Numbered from the stretch's first letter, positions 35,793-49,552 are shown. The stretch: 64,000 bases of DNA from Parietaria judaica (GCA_954871525.1 OX940868.1:28143056-28207055); one strand, 5' to 3'. Numbers and translations: made by a program. Notes: generated by a model not told the origin, from the sequence alone.

Positions 35793-37909
35793 ATGCCAAC
35801 TCCACTTGAACATGACTACATAGGCTTCACACAGCCTCCCTCTCCTCCTCCGATGGAGGTCAGAACCTCCGACAAGCTCTCCTCATCTCCACTCTCTTCT
35901 GCCTCCTCCTCCTCGTCTTCGTCTTCCTCGACCAACCTCAAGGAAACAGAGCTCAGGCTGGGCTTGCCCGGCTCCCAGTCGCCGGAGCGGAAGCCGGGTT
36001 CTGGGCCGGTCGCTCACGAGGGTGGCGTGAAGCGAGGGTTCTCCGACGCCATTGACGCCGATTCGTGTGGGAAATCGTGGGCTCTCTCCGTGGGGAGTGG
36101 ACCCGAGGGCGAGCTGGGAAAAGGGTCTCTGTTGTTTTCTCCCAAGAGTGGAGCGAGCTTGAAGGTCAACAATGGCGGGTCTTCGTCGCCGGCGATGAAG
36201 GAGGCTGCTCCGAAGGCTGCTCAAGAGAAGCCCAGCGAGCGCTCGAGTCCTCCGGCTTCCAAGTATTTTTCATCTCTCTTTCTCGTACTTTTTTATTTAT
36301 TTTTTAATTGTATTTTGAAAATACGAAGTTGATAAGAGAAGACAAGACAAGACAAGAAGAAAGGATGAAGAGTTTTTTTTGGTCTTTATGTATTTATTTA
36401 TTCATATTACTCTTTTAGATTTTTATGTTGCCTTGACTACCAACCCAACAGATTATTCAAAGTATTTTGTAGAGTCGTAATCCGTTCCGTTGGCGCCAAT
36501 CATAAGCTTCAAGGCGCGGTAAAATTATCCGTCGGTCCATAGCTCTGATTATGTATTTTCGTCGGGTTTTTAGGAATAATTAACGTAGTCGTTGCAAATG
36601 TTTTAGAGACCGTTCACCGCAAAATGATTTCAAGTTCAATTTTTGGATATTTACGGATGGAGTTTTCTTAAGAGTTTAAACAATTGATACTGATTGTGCT
36701 TATCCAATTTTACGAGTATGTCGCAACACCGATTGGTATACTAATGTGGTTTTTTTGTAAAATAATAGAATTTAGAAAATTTACTTAACTATAAATAAAT
36801 CTAATTAAAAGTTGTAGCGGTTTTAGGGTTATGCAGTACGCGAGTTGCTTACGGGTTACTTCCGGTTTTTGGTAAAATGACAACTTGATGGATCGATATA
36901 TAACCCGCATACCCATTTTTTGCGGGTCCTAAAACATTGATGACGCATTAGAGCGTTTCGATCGTAGTCAACACTTTCTACCATATCCCTATCTCGGTGG
37001 TTTTCTTCTAAAATCGGGTTTTTGATGTGCAATTGTTTTATTTCCGTTGATTTGGAAGGGTATGAATTTTTCTCTTTTCACGAGACTGAGCTTGAACGGT
37101 TGTGTGTAACAGGGCACAAGTCGTAGGATGGCCACCGATCCGGTCGTTCCGGAAGAACACCATGGCTTCGAATTTGTCGAAAAACAATGAAGAAAGTGAG
37201 GACAAAGCTGGGATTGGGTGTCTCTATGTGAAGGTGAGCATGGACGGAGCTCCCTATCTGCGGAAGGTTGACCTCAAGACGTGCAAAAACTACTCGGAAC
37301 TCTCGTCCGCTCTCGAGAAAATGTTTAGCTGCTTCACCATTGGTATCCGACTCGCTCGCTATGGATTGATTTAACTTACTTGTGAAGTTGTAGATCTTTG
37401 GCTTATCTTCAGGATCTTAACTCGGTTAATTTTCTTGGCTTTATTTTGAACTTGTTAGTGCTATCTGGTACAGGTCAGTGCGGCTCAGCGAAGCTTCCCG
37501 AGAGAAATGGCTTGACAGAGAGGTGTTTGAAGGATCTTCTCCATGGCTCCGAGTACGTTGTTACGTACGAAGACAGGGACGGAGATTGGATGCTTGTCGG
37601 TGATGTTCCATGGGAGTAAGCATCTTCATCTTATGTTCTGTTTGTGTCATCCAAGAACTACTGCTTTTTACTCTTCACTTCTGATGTTGTCTTCGCTATC
37701 TGTCTATGTCAACAGTATGTTCACCGACACGTGTAGGCGATTAAGGATCATGAAGGGCTCCGAAGCTATCGGTTTAGGTATACCTAAATACGATTAAGAT
37801 ACACATTTAATTCACTTTTTCCCATGCAAAGAAATCGAAAATGAAACGATCTTCGGCCCTTTTGGTTGCAGCTCCAAGGGCCATGGAGAAGTGCAGGAGC
37901 CGAAACTAG
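35793..37909 (+). CDS. Aux/IAA auxin-response repressor (IAA8/9/27 clade)
   Basis: Five exons: 35793-36262, 37113-37342, 37474-37615, 37716-37777 and 37872-37909, all with GT-AG introns, giving 313 residues. Aux/IAA proteins bind ARF transcription factors in the nucleus, recruit TOPLESS and are degraded through TIR1/AFB when auxin is present. Domain I (LRLGLP, 54-59), the KR nuclear signal (80-81), the domain II degron GWPPI (162-166) and the PB1 domain ([17 protein letters not shown] to [16 protein letters not shown]) are all present. The terminal [12 protein letters not shown] points to the IAA8/9/27 clade. An upstream in-frame ATG at 35694 falls in the CT-rich leader and was rejected because homologues start near EHDYIG. 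The exon 3-4 join gives PWDMF rather than the usual PWEMF. Confidence 0.93.
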
Positions 37910-38884
37910 CCCGAAAACGAGTTAGTTGCTTGCTGCTGAAGAAAGTTTTATGTGTCATTTAACGTGGTAAAGAGTTTGTGTATTTTGTGGAATGAAGTCC
38001 AAGTGGAGGAATGTCGCTTGAGATACCTATATGATATAATAGACGCTTGTTTTGGTCAGTTATTCTGGTTTATTGTTATCTGTCTAGTGTGTAAATGAAA
38101 GACTTTGCTGTACGAGTTTTTGGTGAAAAATATAGTATAAATATGGGTTTGACTTGTCCCTTTTGATTACTCCCATCACTAGGGCTTTGATGTACAACAC
38201 AGTACACACAATATGGTCGTAAATACAGGCTAAAAATTCATCGACCTAATTGTTGGTTACTTAATTAAGTCAGATTTCCCATAGTTTGTAGCAATCTATG
38301 ATAGAAAAATACCGTGTCTAAATCGCATAAATGGTTGTACATGGTAAAGAGACGTACCTCTAGCAAATCGTTATTCATGGCATACATAAGTCGTAAAGAA
38401 GAAATTCACACATATCATCGTAAGTTGACGGTTTATTCCAATTACACAAACTTCGATCGTTCGTTTCTTTTCAAGCATATATATGTTGACATAACTTGCC
38501 AACACCGTTAACGCTTCTTGCCAGACGAGAATCAATTTAATTCTTTCAGCTTCCTCAGCGTAATATGACTTTTTTGCAACATATTTTGGCTAAGGTTCGG
38601 GAGCCCGACTCCCGAAGATCTGTCAAGCCCGATTAACCTCATCGGCCAAGCCACAAAACTCTTGATCGCATTATCAACCGTGTTAAGCCATTCTGAAAAA
38701 AATTGGCAGATGAGTTTCTTTTAAGAACGGCTACTTCAATGTACACCTGACGATTTTTCGGCTTCCAATGGATCAAAATGAACAATGCTCGATAAAATTC
38801 GGATTCTCTAACAGTGACCAATACGGATTAATGTAAACAATAGTTATACGGAAAAAATAGTCAACATTGCAAGAGCCTCATGTC

Positions 38885-40491
38885 TCAATGTCCATGAACT
38901 GGGAAATGAACAATGCTCCTTTCACTCGATGGCTGGTTCGGTACACTAGTAGTATCACCGTACACGCAATTCTTCATCTTCTTGTCAAAGATGCTTCGCC
39001 CATAAGTGGACTTGCAGATCTCAACAAGCAGAGGAAGCTTAATCCACGCGACCAAGACAGCCGGCACGCTCGCGAGCAGAACCAACGGCAGGACGATCCT
39101 CCGTTCGTGGTGGAACATAATCAATAGCGTGGAACAGAAGGCGACCATAATGGCGGCAATGGAGAAGCAAAGGCTGGCCAGGCCGACAATCATCTTCTTG
39201 GGCAGGGACTTGAGGAAGTCCTCCTCGGCGTACCGAGAGGTGAGGATGCCGAGGAAGACGAGCACTGACGTGGTGGCCGAGGAAAACGACACGACGTCCG
39301 CAATTATGAAGACTTTGAACAGCTTCTTGGTCAAGAAAACGGGGTAGCCTTGTTCTGGACGGTCTCTTTCCTGGTGGGTTCCTCCCGGAACTGTGAATGC
39401 GGCCGTAAACATGACTGTGACAATGAGAGCGCCTACGAGGCTGCACGATGCGGCTGTTTCTTTCATCCACTTTTCTCCGGCGGTTAACAAAATTTTGTGC
39501 TGATGCGTGAAAACTTCTCGGGCTGTCTTTTCATCGTTGTTCAATAATTTACGAGTTGTTTCCGTGAGAGTTTCACCCACCTCCTGCAATGTAAACTTAC
39601 CAGTTATCTCTTCGTTACAATTGACTTTGAGATGAGTTGTTACGTACCTTGAACCATTGCAACTCTCTTTGCATTTGCAAAGCCGCTCCAGGAACGAGGT
39701 TGAGTTGCCTCTCCGGCGCTAACTCTCCGGCAGTGTGCCAGACGCTGTTGCCAAACTCATCATAGTAACTCGTGATCTCATGTTTGCTGGCAAGCCCGTA
39801 AATGAGGCTAAAAACTCTCGCACAGCGTTGCCCGATTGCAATCCTGAACATGCTTCTCCATAGCTCAGACGTGCAAATGAGGTCGGGATTCGCTTGCGTA
39901 ACCATCATGATGAACTCGACAAAGCCCGTGCGAGCAGCCTCTATGACGGCTTTTTGAATGTCGGCTTCTTCGATTTGCGCTAGGTCGAAGCTCTCTATCC
40001 TTTTACAAATGAGTTTTAACAATTCCATGGCCTGGTCATGGGCTAGTTTAAGCTTGTACAAACCGGTGATGCCTGTTATTTAATTTGAAGACTGTTAGGC
40101 TACTTATCAAGTAAATCTAGTTATATGTTTAGATAATGGTTGTGCAAAATGTATATAAATTGTTGCAATCATAAATCTTAGTTACAATTACATGTTATAG
40201 TAGCATAAAATTGTGAAATTCTACACACTAACATTTGTCAAGGAATGATTTTGTTGTCTGGAATTATAATTTTTCTAAATTAGCTCGATGATAAAAAAAT
40301 AAAAATAAAAACGATTATACTTGAGATCTCAGTCTCTTTACTTAATTAAACCTATACCTAATAATATGCACAAAAACGAATTAAATGGTTACCTAAAAAA
40401 GATGATACTGTCGAAGCCATTCGTCCCAGTGGATTCAGCACTGCCCATATATTAGTGTAGAAAACTGTTCATTAGGAATATATATATATAT

Positions 40492-40523
<32 letters not shown>

Positions 40524-43500
40524 ACTTGTCAACTTGATTTGGTCATACCAGAAACCTTAATCAGTGAACTTGTCTAGCTAGTTAGGTCATAATAATGAGG
40601 TACTAATTTTACTATCGCTGGATCGAAGATCCAACAGTATCAAAAAATTAAAATTGTAAGGATAAAAAAAAATACTTCAACAGCAATTAAAATATTTAAA
40701 TTTATTAGGCGGACCTACATACATTTACGTCCCTAATAACTTTGGAATTTGATACTTGTGCCGTCAGTAACGCTTCTTAAAACTATTTATAGTGATGCCA
40801 TGCCGGTAGCCCGGAAGAACTAACTTCGGGCTCGAACCTGCCCGACAAATTCAAGCTTGACCGGGCATCAGGCGCAAGGCGCGCCTTGTACCCACTAAAA
40901 TATATGAAAAGTTGTCTAGAAAGTCCTTACACAAACTTCGGAGGGTGCCCAATTTTGTTAAGTCCCATTCATTGCTTTGGCTGTCTTCTGTGTGTGAGTC
41001 ATGAACATCTATATAAGTGTGATTTACCTCATCAAGAGGTTGCAGTCGTAAACCTGAAAACAAAGGAAATATAAGGTAGCGTTCGGTTAAGTAATTTGGG
41101 AAACCAGTTTTGAAATTTGGTTTGAGAAATCAGTCTAAGAGTTTAGTCTACCAAATCAGTTTTGGAGTTTGGTTTTCGAAACACTGTTTGATTAGTCTTT
41201 TGTTAATATGTGGTTGAACTTAAATGAAAAAAATACAATAAAACACAATTTATGTCACTAAAAAGAAAGTATGTTTTATTTGAAAGTAATATATATTAAA
41301 TCTACGTCTAAAAGATATTTGCCATAATACAAAATTATTCATATTTCATGACTCTAATTACATGTTTAACTAATGAAATATATAATAATAAATATTTCGT
41401 TTCTACAATTAAGTTAGTATTTAATAATATACATAATTTAAGTATATTTGTTAATATGATAGTAATATCATTAAAATATAAAATTAATTTTAATAATTTA
41501 TTATATAAGATAATTTCATTGTTATATGATATATCTTATTATTATATAATACTATTATAGAATGATATTAATATATTATTATGGTTGTTATTTTGTAAGA
41601 TTGAGTTGAAGACCAAAGCCAAAAAACAACTTCAAGTTGTTTTCTGTTTTCCTTCATTAAAATTTTAGTGGTCTGCGAGACCGGTCTCAGAAAACAGAGA
41701 CAACTGGCAACCAAACGTAGTTTGGGAAACCAATTTGACACTGTTTGAAACCAAAACCAGAAATTGATCTCAGAGACCATAACCAATTATCTTACTATTG
41801 TATTTAATTATATTAATTGTAAGCAATTTAATTATCTGTGTTTTTTTTTTTGGGACCAAAAATACTATTTGCTTTGCGGTTACGAAGAATATTATAATAA
41901 ACAAATAAAAAATCAATTCGATGAACTTTAACAAGAGAATATTAATGATAAAAATAAAGAGATAATAATCTCTTATATATAAAGTTATATACATCGGCGA
42001 AGAGTTTCTAAATTTTTAAGAGTTATTGGGGTTTGAACTTTTCGCCTTAATTAAAGGCTCAATCATTTGAGCTATATAGAATTAAGTCAATTTGATCAAC
42101 TTTAGCACGAGAATATCAATAAAATTGAAGACATAATTATCGTAATCTAAGCAAAGCTCATTAGGAGTCTAGGACGAGAAATTCTTATATTATATATGAA
42201 AAATGGTTTAATATAAAGAAAAATAGAGAAAAGCAACATTACGAAGGATCCAATATATTTAACGAACGAGTACTTACATTTATATATCAACCGGTGGTAG
42301 AATCCGAGGCGGTTTCCGCTATGAAATCCGTAGGGTTTCATTGCCAATGTAAAAGCAACGGTGTCGCCAGCTTCATCTTTCTTAAAGATTAAATTAGGAC
42401 ATCGCTTAAGCAACTTCAGGGCAATATCTGCACTCCTCGTAGATTCATGATCAAATTAATGAACTTCTATATAATATATTTTCAGATATTATATTAGGAC
42501 GTGTATATAAAACCCATAAAACCGAATCAACAATTGAAGAAGTTGTAGCTGAAGACCCTAACACCGAAATGTCTTCGGTATAATAGGGTCACATTGTGTC
42601 TTCGGTATAATAGGATCACAATGTGTGTTCAATTTACGTTTTGAGAACCGATCGATGACAAGATATCCCGTTCAATACTTTATCCTTAACATACTAACTT
42701 TTAATTTTATTTACTTATTTCATGATTGTTGTAGATGAGTAAATAAAAACTATTAAAGAAGAAGATCCAAGTTTCTGATAATTACTGCATATGAACACTT
42801 GGTGGTCTATCGGGGTTCAAAATGAATTTCGATCAAAACATAGTCTTTGGTATAACCGCTTCAACTCTCAATTATAACTAATACAGTAAAACTTTTATAA
42901 ATTAATAATATTAAGACCGCCAAGATTTAGTATATTATCGAATTAATAATTAATAATCTATTAATTTATAAAGTATTAATCATAATCGTTATAAGTACAA
43001 AAAATTCTTATAGATATCATATCAAGAATACTAATATCATTAAAATACAATTTAATGACAATACTTAACTAGTATAGCATTAAGTATAGCATGTTTCGTG
43101 CAATGATGCATACATTGCAACTATTTTTCACTAACCGAAATTCTCCATGTATACGGATTGTGTAAGAAGCTCGATCCCGTGCGAGCTGTTCTTTGACTCT
43201 AAATCTTCGAGTGGTGTGAGATCGTAAAAGAAGCGAGCTATTAATTTCTGACCAACCATAACAGCATGCGTTACTGGAATGCTTCCAGAGTCATCAGTAA
43301 TGGCAAGTAATTTTGGGTTCTTCTCGACCATGAGCTTTGCCATTTTGATGTTTCCTCTCTCCGTCGCAATCGCGAGCGCCGTGAACTCATCGCCTTTCCG
43401 CTTCAGCTCCAGGTCATCGGCACTCATCAGCTGCACCAATCTCTCAACTACGTGCATATGCCCCGCAGAAACCGCGACGTGAAGCGCGGTTTTTCCTGTG

Positions 43501-44205
43501 GAAGAGAGCGTTTGACGCACTGCCTCGGGGTGGCAAGCCAAACACTGATCCGCGATATCCCAATCACCCTTTCTCACCGCGTCGAAAAATCGCTTGTAGC
43601 GCAAGAAATTAGTATAGTCTTCGTCTCGACCTGTTAATACCATGTGTAGTAGCATGGGACTTGCGTTCCGGCTTCTTAAAATATCAATTCTACTTTTTAT
43701 TTATTTAAAATAACGACTAACTAATATGGACTATCGCGCATCAAGATCCAACATGACCAAATTAATGATCCATTTAATAATTAAAACCCGAATTCTATAT
43801 TTTTTTTTCTTTTTCGAAACATAAAAATAAGGAAATAGAATTATAGATAGAGGCGAAAGAGAGAGAACCTTGTGTGATTGGTAGAGAGTCATTAAGATCT
43901 TTAGAAGCAAAGCTTTCAGCAAGCGTCTCCCAAGCCTTTTTGGCGAGATTTTTATCCCTGATCAAAGCGAACGCCTCGTCCCCGCAGGAGATCTGAATCA
44001 AATGACGCGCCTTGGCGTCGTTCTCTTTCCAAGTCTTGATGTCGCTCTCGACCCTATAGACTGGCTTTTCTTGTTTCACAATGTACCAAAGATTCCTTCC
44101 CCTCAAGTAGGTCTTCATCTGCACGCTCCAATCCTCGTAGTTATCCTTTCTCAGAAACTCCCGCACGTAGTCGTTACCACCCACCACGCCTCTTACTGGC
44201 TCCAT
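38885..44205 (-). CDS. Ankyrin-repeat PGG-domain membrane protein with gag-like N-terminus
   Basis: Five exons, from the start: 44205-43869, 43630-43136, 42427-42278, 40072-39648, 39583-38885, giving 701 residues with matched phases and GT-AG introns. Residues about 12-110 (NYEDWSVQMKTYL...LWYIV, then QISCGDEAFALIR) resemble the DUF4219/UBN2 region of copia Gag. Ankyrin repeats follow from about residue 156 (TGKTALHVAVSAGH), and the C-terminus is a PGG domain (PGG at 535-537) with four membrane segments. ACD6- and ITN1-type relatives act in defence and stress signalling at membranes; the role here is inferred. The gag-ankyrin-PGG architecture is known in other dicots. The 2.2-kb intron 3 holds a repeat. 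Confidence 0.88.
40478..40524. repeat. (TA)n microsatellite in intron 3 of the ankyrin gene
   Basis: Two TA runs separated by a short CATG interruption. Confidence 0.9.
41083..41720. mobile_element. Possible hAT-like element in intron 3 of the ankyrin gene
   Basis: The left side reads GCGTTCGGTTAAGTAATTTGGG and the right side ends GGCAACCAAACG, resembling the GCGTTTGGTT...AACCAAACGC ends of some plant hAT MITEs. The arms match only loosely and no clean 8-bp duplication was found, so borders are tentative. Confidence 0.35.
42020..42090 (-). repeat. tRNA-like (SINE-type) fragment
   Basis: On the minus strand, AGCTCAAATGATTGAGCC and AAGTTCAAACCCC resemble Pol III A and B boxes. The element is intronic in the ankyrin gene and has no full cloverleaf. 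Confidence 0.35.
42884..43064 (+). mobile_element. Truncated Emigrant-like MITE fragment
   Basis: It starts after TA with CAGTAAAACTTTTATAAATTAATA, an Emigrant-type terminus, and is followed by diverged matches to the interior of the copies at 26127 and 59313. The opposite terminus is missing. It sits in intron 2 of the ankyrin gene. Confidence 0.55.
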
Positions 44206-44309
44206 AAATCTCCACCTGATCCTGTATCTATATACTATATATGTTTTGCTGGAGAAATATATGATGATATATATACTTATAATTATCTGAGTTGTGAAAC
44301 AAAGATCTC

Positions 44310-44319
44310 TATTTATATA
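44310..44319 (-). promoter_or_regulatory. TATA box of the ankyrin/PGG gene
   Basis: The minus strand reads GGCCTATATAAATAGAGATC, a strong plant TATA box 105 bp upstream of the ATG at 44205. Confidence 0.7.
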
Positions 44320-44399
44320 GGCCAAGCCGCAAGTATATGTTGAAGACTCACTTTGATCTTTCAAATGAATGAATAGTGTCTCGCACATGTATGTATATA

Positions 44400-47300
44400 T
44401 ATAATATTACGTGGATTTTTTTCTTTTTTTCAAATTTCATACTATAAAAGAGATTCGTTGAAGATTAAATCTGTTTGTAGACATGGATATAAACATATAT
44501 ACTATTACACGTTTTATTTCTTGTAATAAATTAACAAGGATATAAATCTATTTGTCGTCTGTGATTCTTTTCTGAAAAGATTTCAGGTATTAATTATTTA
44601 GTATATCTAGTAAGTGATACCTTTCACTATGTTCATGTACCTTTTATTTATTTATTTGTAGTAATGTTATAGAATTTCCACGTTCTCATTTTTTAATTAT
44701 ACTATTATCATATCCACAGACCAATATTTTGTTAACTTTTTATTAGTTTAATCCACCCTCTTTTACTTTACTGATCATTGTTTATTTTATCACCTTTCTT
44801 TTTTTCTCCGTTAACTTTTTTTAACTGTTTCATTTAAATTACCAATTTAGCAGCATTAAATATACTACTTGATTATCTTTTTTTTAGTGGGAATAAATAG
44901 ATCACTTACTTTGATAATAAATGGTGTAAGTCAGGAATAATAATTAATCTAATATATAGTACCAAGCTTTCTCTTCTAAACCAACATAATTTCAATGAAG
45001 TAAAGTTGTGTATGTTAGTTATTTAATATCTTAAAGCTATTTGTCGCGAAGAACTCTTCCGAATGGTCATACTGCATTTATCCAAAGCTGCAAACAAATT
45101 TAATTTATTATATCCATGTGACACTTTAATACTGTATGTGTTTGCAGGCTAAACTTATATGAATCCATTTTTATTATATGCATTTCTATTTTCATACTTA
45201 TTTGTTAATATCAATATTACTATTATTTTATTAATTATTATCGTTTTAGTTTTTTATGACATGAAAAATACGAATAAGAACATAAAATAGTCAAAATTAA
45301 AAAATAGACATTTAAGATGCCATATTCATGCAATTAAGAATAAAAATATATAGTTTGATTTATCCTAGTTGTACTTTAGGCCTCAAACACACGAATGATA
45401 TGTATAGATAGATTACATGTACTTGTATTATAAAATATATTCACAATATTAGAATATGTTGGCACAATTGGCCGCAGGCACTATTGACCAAGATTACAAA
45501 TATAACGCAAACTCTGCATCCATTGGGTTTGAACTCAGGATCTCTCAAAGAGTCTTGTAGTGGATTAACCACTATACTAAACAAGCTTTTGGTTAGACGC
45601 ACAAGATATGATAATGGATATTTAGCAATATTCAAAGAACGATCTGACGAGTCATGAGCAAGAATACAAGTTAGATACTTATTAAGCTTCTTTATCTTTG
45701 AGCAATTAGATCAAATAAATCATCGTAACTTGAATCTCGCATCGAAAACGCTTTCTTTATAGTATTTTGAGCACCTACAAAACATCTTGAGGTCCACATG
45801 CAAGAATACTGCAAGATATTAAAAAAATTTAAGCAAAAACAGAAGTTTGAAAATTTTGTGTTTTTGAATTAAGAACAATGGTTACGTCATATGTGCTTAT
45901 TAAAAACAAACGATCAGAAAGATCATATTACAACGATCAATGATGGAGTTATCGATCGATTATCGAGCTTTTAGAGCTTACCGATAAGTTATGTCTTGTA
46001 ATCGTAGTCATTTTCTAGTTTTTGATGGATACCCGATGGAAAAAATTAGTAGTGCAATTAATCGATTATCGGATAATCGAGTCACTTTTCCATGAAAAAA
46101 AAAATTAATGTTATTTAACGGCATATGTACCAACATTGACTTAGGATATTTTATTTGATTTGATTTTTTTTTTTTTTTTTTTGTGAATTTTGAGGTATAT
46201 ATTGTTATACATTGAAGAATTCTTACAAATTTTTCAAAAAATTATTCATTATTTGTAGAGATTGTTTGAAATGTATAGGTTTGAATCAAAGTTGTTCATA
46301 ATAGACATTTAGATCTTTTACGAATTTTATAAATTAATCTTGATGAAATATTTTTATTTATTTATTTTGATGATTGTATATGGTTGAATATAAGTTTGCT
46401 TATGTGATGATAAATATGTTTGTATAAATGTGTTTATATCATTTGAATTTGGTAGGTTATATATATATTATCCTTTGACATAGAAAGTATTTTGAAGACT
46501 AGAAAAATTGAGTGTAATTATGTATAAAAATATTTTATAGGTTTTCCATCAATAAATGCATCGATAACCGATTACTCCATCGATAAGTTTCGATAACGGT
46601 AACGATATATTTTATAGATTACTCATCGATAAATCCGTCGATAACTGATTATTTTGTCGAACCGATTTATCGACAAAAACAATAATCAAATCCTTGACAA
46701 TGATAGTCGTGTCTTTTCCAAAAATAACAATTAGGCGTGAAACTACAAGTTAGTAAGAGATGCTATGGATTACAATTATAAGGAGTACAAGTGCTAGTTA
46801 TTGATTAGATTAGTCACGATGTGTAGTTTAGAAAGTCTTTTTTATGCATTTGAAGTTTTGAAAAATGGGATAGAATATTTGCGATTTGTAAATCTTGTGA
46901 ATATTTTGTTACCTTAATATTTCTCCATTATACATGACTATTAGTTAAATATAGGAATTTTTTTCTTAAGAGCCCTCGATTGATGGACTTAGATACAATA
47001 GGGCTCCGAGGAACATTTACCCTTGAATATATTCGAGACCAAAATAACTGTCGAAATTTTTGCTAACTTTGCACAACTTAAGTAGTTCTGCCGGAACTCA
47101 GTTCAAGTAAATACCAGAGACCTAACTTCTATACAAATTAGTATAATTTGGTTTGGTTAATGGTGAGATTTTCAGCAATCTTTGTAATTCCCATATCATT
47201 TTCATCTAATGAATCGGTTAACATCATATTAACAACATAGCAACAATAACTAACACTCAAATTTTGTTAGAAAAAACCGATATAGCAGGAACTCGATATA

Positions 47301-47412
47301 AGTTATACATATCACAAAAGAAATACTAAACCCTAGCTGAAAAATTGAGCCCAAAATCCATGTGGTATTGACAAAAACGCTATCGAAAGACAGTTCCAAA
47401 AGACTAGTTTCA
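44400..47412. other. AT-rich intergenic stretch, no gene
   Basis: No coding frame was recognised. The part from about 45930 to 46680 is rich in ATCGATAA/TTATCGAT motifs and looks like transposon remnants of an unknown family. A tRNA-like repeat lies at 45470-45600. Confidence 0.45.
45470..45600 (-). repeat. tRNA-like (SINE-type) fragment
   Basis: On the minus strand TTTAGTATAGTGGTTAATCC resembles a Pol III A box region and GAGTTCAAACCC a B box, spaced about 40 bp. The stems do not form a tRNA. A tRNA-derived SINE is the likeliest explanation. Confidence 0.45.
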
Positions 47413-49552
47413 CTACCTAGATATCTCAAGGTAGACCATCTGAGTGTACCCGTTGAACACTGACCTATCGAGCTTTGTCAGTCCGAGCCTATTGAAAAGA
47501 CCAAATCGCCCGTCCTCCACGATTGGAGGCGGGGTACGGGCCGGGTCGTATCGGGTCTGGTGAGTCAGGGAAGGACCCGCCACCGGAGGAAGCTCCCAGT
47601 AAACGTCGAGTATTGATTCAATGAAGCGGCTGTTCTGGAAGTGTTCTGCGTGGGAGATTGGTGTGTTGCTGTGGTTGAAGTTATCACGCATAAAGCCTCT
47701 GACGCCCCACCACGCTTCGCCGGGTCCGCAGAGTTCATCAATGTCCACTGCTTTTTCCCAGAATTTTTTTCGTTTTGATCGGATCCAAGCTTCGTCGCTT
47801 TCTTTGAAGCAGCTATGCCCACCTCCTAAATTAACAGGATATATGTTATCGTACTTCTCAGAGATCCAGAGTTCTGTTGTTTCTGGAATTTTTTTGAATT
47901 TTACTCTATATTTTTAAATTTCTACATATTTTGTTGAACTAGTCTCTAACTTCATATATTTCTACAAGCCCTAGACTCTCTATATATTGGCGAGACAATG
48001 AAATGCAATGCAAGCAAAGACAATGTTAAATTCTAAACTTGACATAAGCAAGATAATTATTTGCTAGTAAACAAGGCAGAAAACCCCAAGTGCAGTATAC
48101 AATGATGAAAAACGCACCTCTTATATAGGACTGGTCGCAAATTTGTCTCAAGGAATAATGGTCGCCAGTTCCGGTATCATAGTTATCCTCGAAGACTAGA
48201 TGCTGGAAGCCAGCTTCTAAGGCCTGTTTTATTCTACTCGTCAAAACAAAAAACGAAAGGATTTTTAGCAATAACGCTTGGAAATCATACGTAATGGTAC
48301 TAAGCGATTCTGTGATTACCTTTTCAATTCATTCTGGTGATCATCGAAGAAAATAAGTACCCGATTGCGATCTGTGATCCCGCGCTTTTTCATCACTTTC
48401 CCCCAATCTATGCTTCCAAAATCTACGAAATCCTTCCCCGCGAAGTAGGTGCAGTTTCCATCGACATACGCAGGCCCTTTCTTCAAATACTTCTCGGGAT
48501 GTCGAGGCGTTATAGAGATAATCGGAGTGTCCGGCATGGCTTGCCGCAAGACCCAGGTGGAGTGCCCCTTGAAAGCGCCACTCTCGATCATCAACTCCGG
48601 CTTCAGCCACCGTGCCATGAACCAGAGGCCAAAACTGTGATCGAAACCCATGCCATACATGTTGTTCTTAATTGGCCGGGTTTCGTATATCGGTACGAAC
48701 TCTTCCAAGCCCTTGATTAGATCCTTCGATGTCCATTCCACTGTTTTGCCGTGTTTCGATCTGCCTTTAGCCAAGGATGAGATTATAAGAACCAACTGGA
48801 AAAGGACCCATAACAAAATCACCAGAATGCAACAAAACACGAAATCAATTGTTTCGAAACAGGTACGTTTCGTTGAGATCTTCAAGATCATTGTCACCCA
48901 AATCAAGCTCAACACAACTTGAGAAACTGCCTTATCCGATTGATTGACCTAATTGAGCTACATTTCCAGTGATCCTTAAACGAATCAGAAAACCGTTTGT
49001 TGATCTCTTGAAAGAAAGGAAATGGCGTCAATCTTCTAAATCCAATATCCATAGCCATTTTAAAGTCACCATAGCTATAACAAGAATTGGACCTTCAAAA
49101 TCCATGGCGATCAATTCAAAACTGTGATTCGATTAAAAAAATGACAGAACCAGAACCAGAGCTAGAGAAAGATCAGATCCGATCGGGAGGGCGAGAGAGA
49201 GAGAAAGCGAGAGAGACATACACCAGGGAACGCCGAGCGATCCGAAGTCGGACTCTAGCGGAGCGTCGAAGCCGAAGAAGCCGGATCCGAAGGTCGCGCG
49301 GCGAGGCGAGACGCAGACGAAGGAGCGCGAGTAGAGGAATAGGGAGGCGACGAGGAGGGCGGCGAGGGCGAGAGCGGCGAGGCAGGGCCAGAGCGGGGCG
49401 GCGCGGACGAGCGCGAGGCGGGCGGCGAAGGGGAGGTGCCTCTTGTTCTTGGAGTCGTCGCCGCCGGAAGAGGAGGAAGAGGAGTCGGGCTCGGCGGCTC
49501 CGTCGTCCCCCTGCGACGGAGCTCGGCGAGAGGAGACCGCGCGCTCCAGCAT
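47413..49552 (-). CDS. Conserved plant type II membrane protein, methyltransferase-like fold
   Basis: Four exons, from the start: 49552-49222, 48764-48320, 48233-48118, 47825-47413, with GT-AG introns, giving 434 residues. The N-terminus is acidic and Ser-rich, followed by one membrane anchor (about 54-74, LWPCLAALALAALLVASLFL), so the rest is probably lumenal. The globular part has MIESGAFKGHSTWVLRQAMP, DGNCTYFAGKDFVDFG and VLIFFDDHQNELKR. These suggest a Rossmann-type, SAM-dependent methyltransferase or CmcI-like fold, but no catalytic proof is visible. I recall near-identical proteins in many plants annotated as uncharacterised. The exon 1-2 join (donor GTATGT, acceptor TTTAG|GC) was chosen because the alternatives give a stop. 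Golgi location is inferred. Confidence 0.85.

Noticed and set aside
48766..48915. Hydrophobic N-terminal extension on exon 2 of the membrane protein gene
   Set aside because: It is intron sequence; joining exon 1 at 49222 to 48764 restores the family-like VPW-C-RSKHGKTVEW junction, and other joins give a stop.
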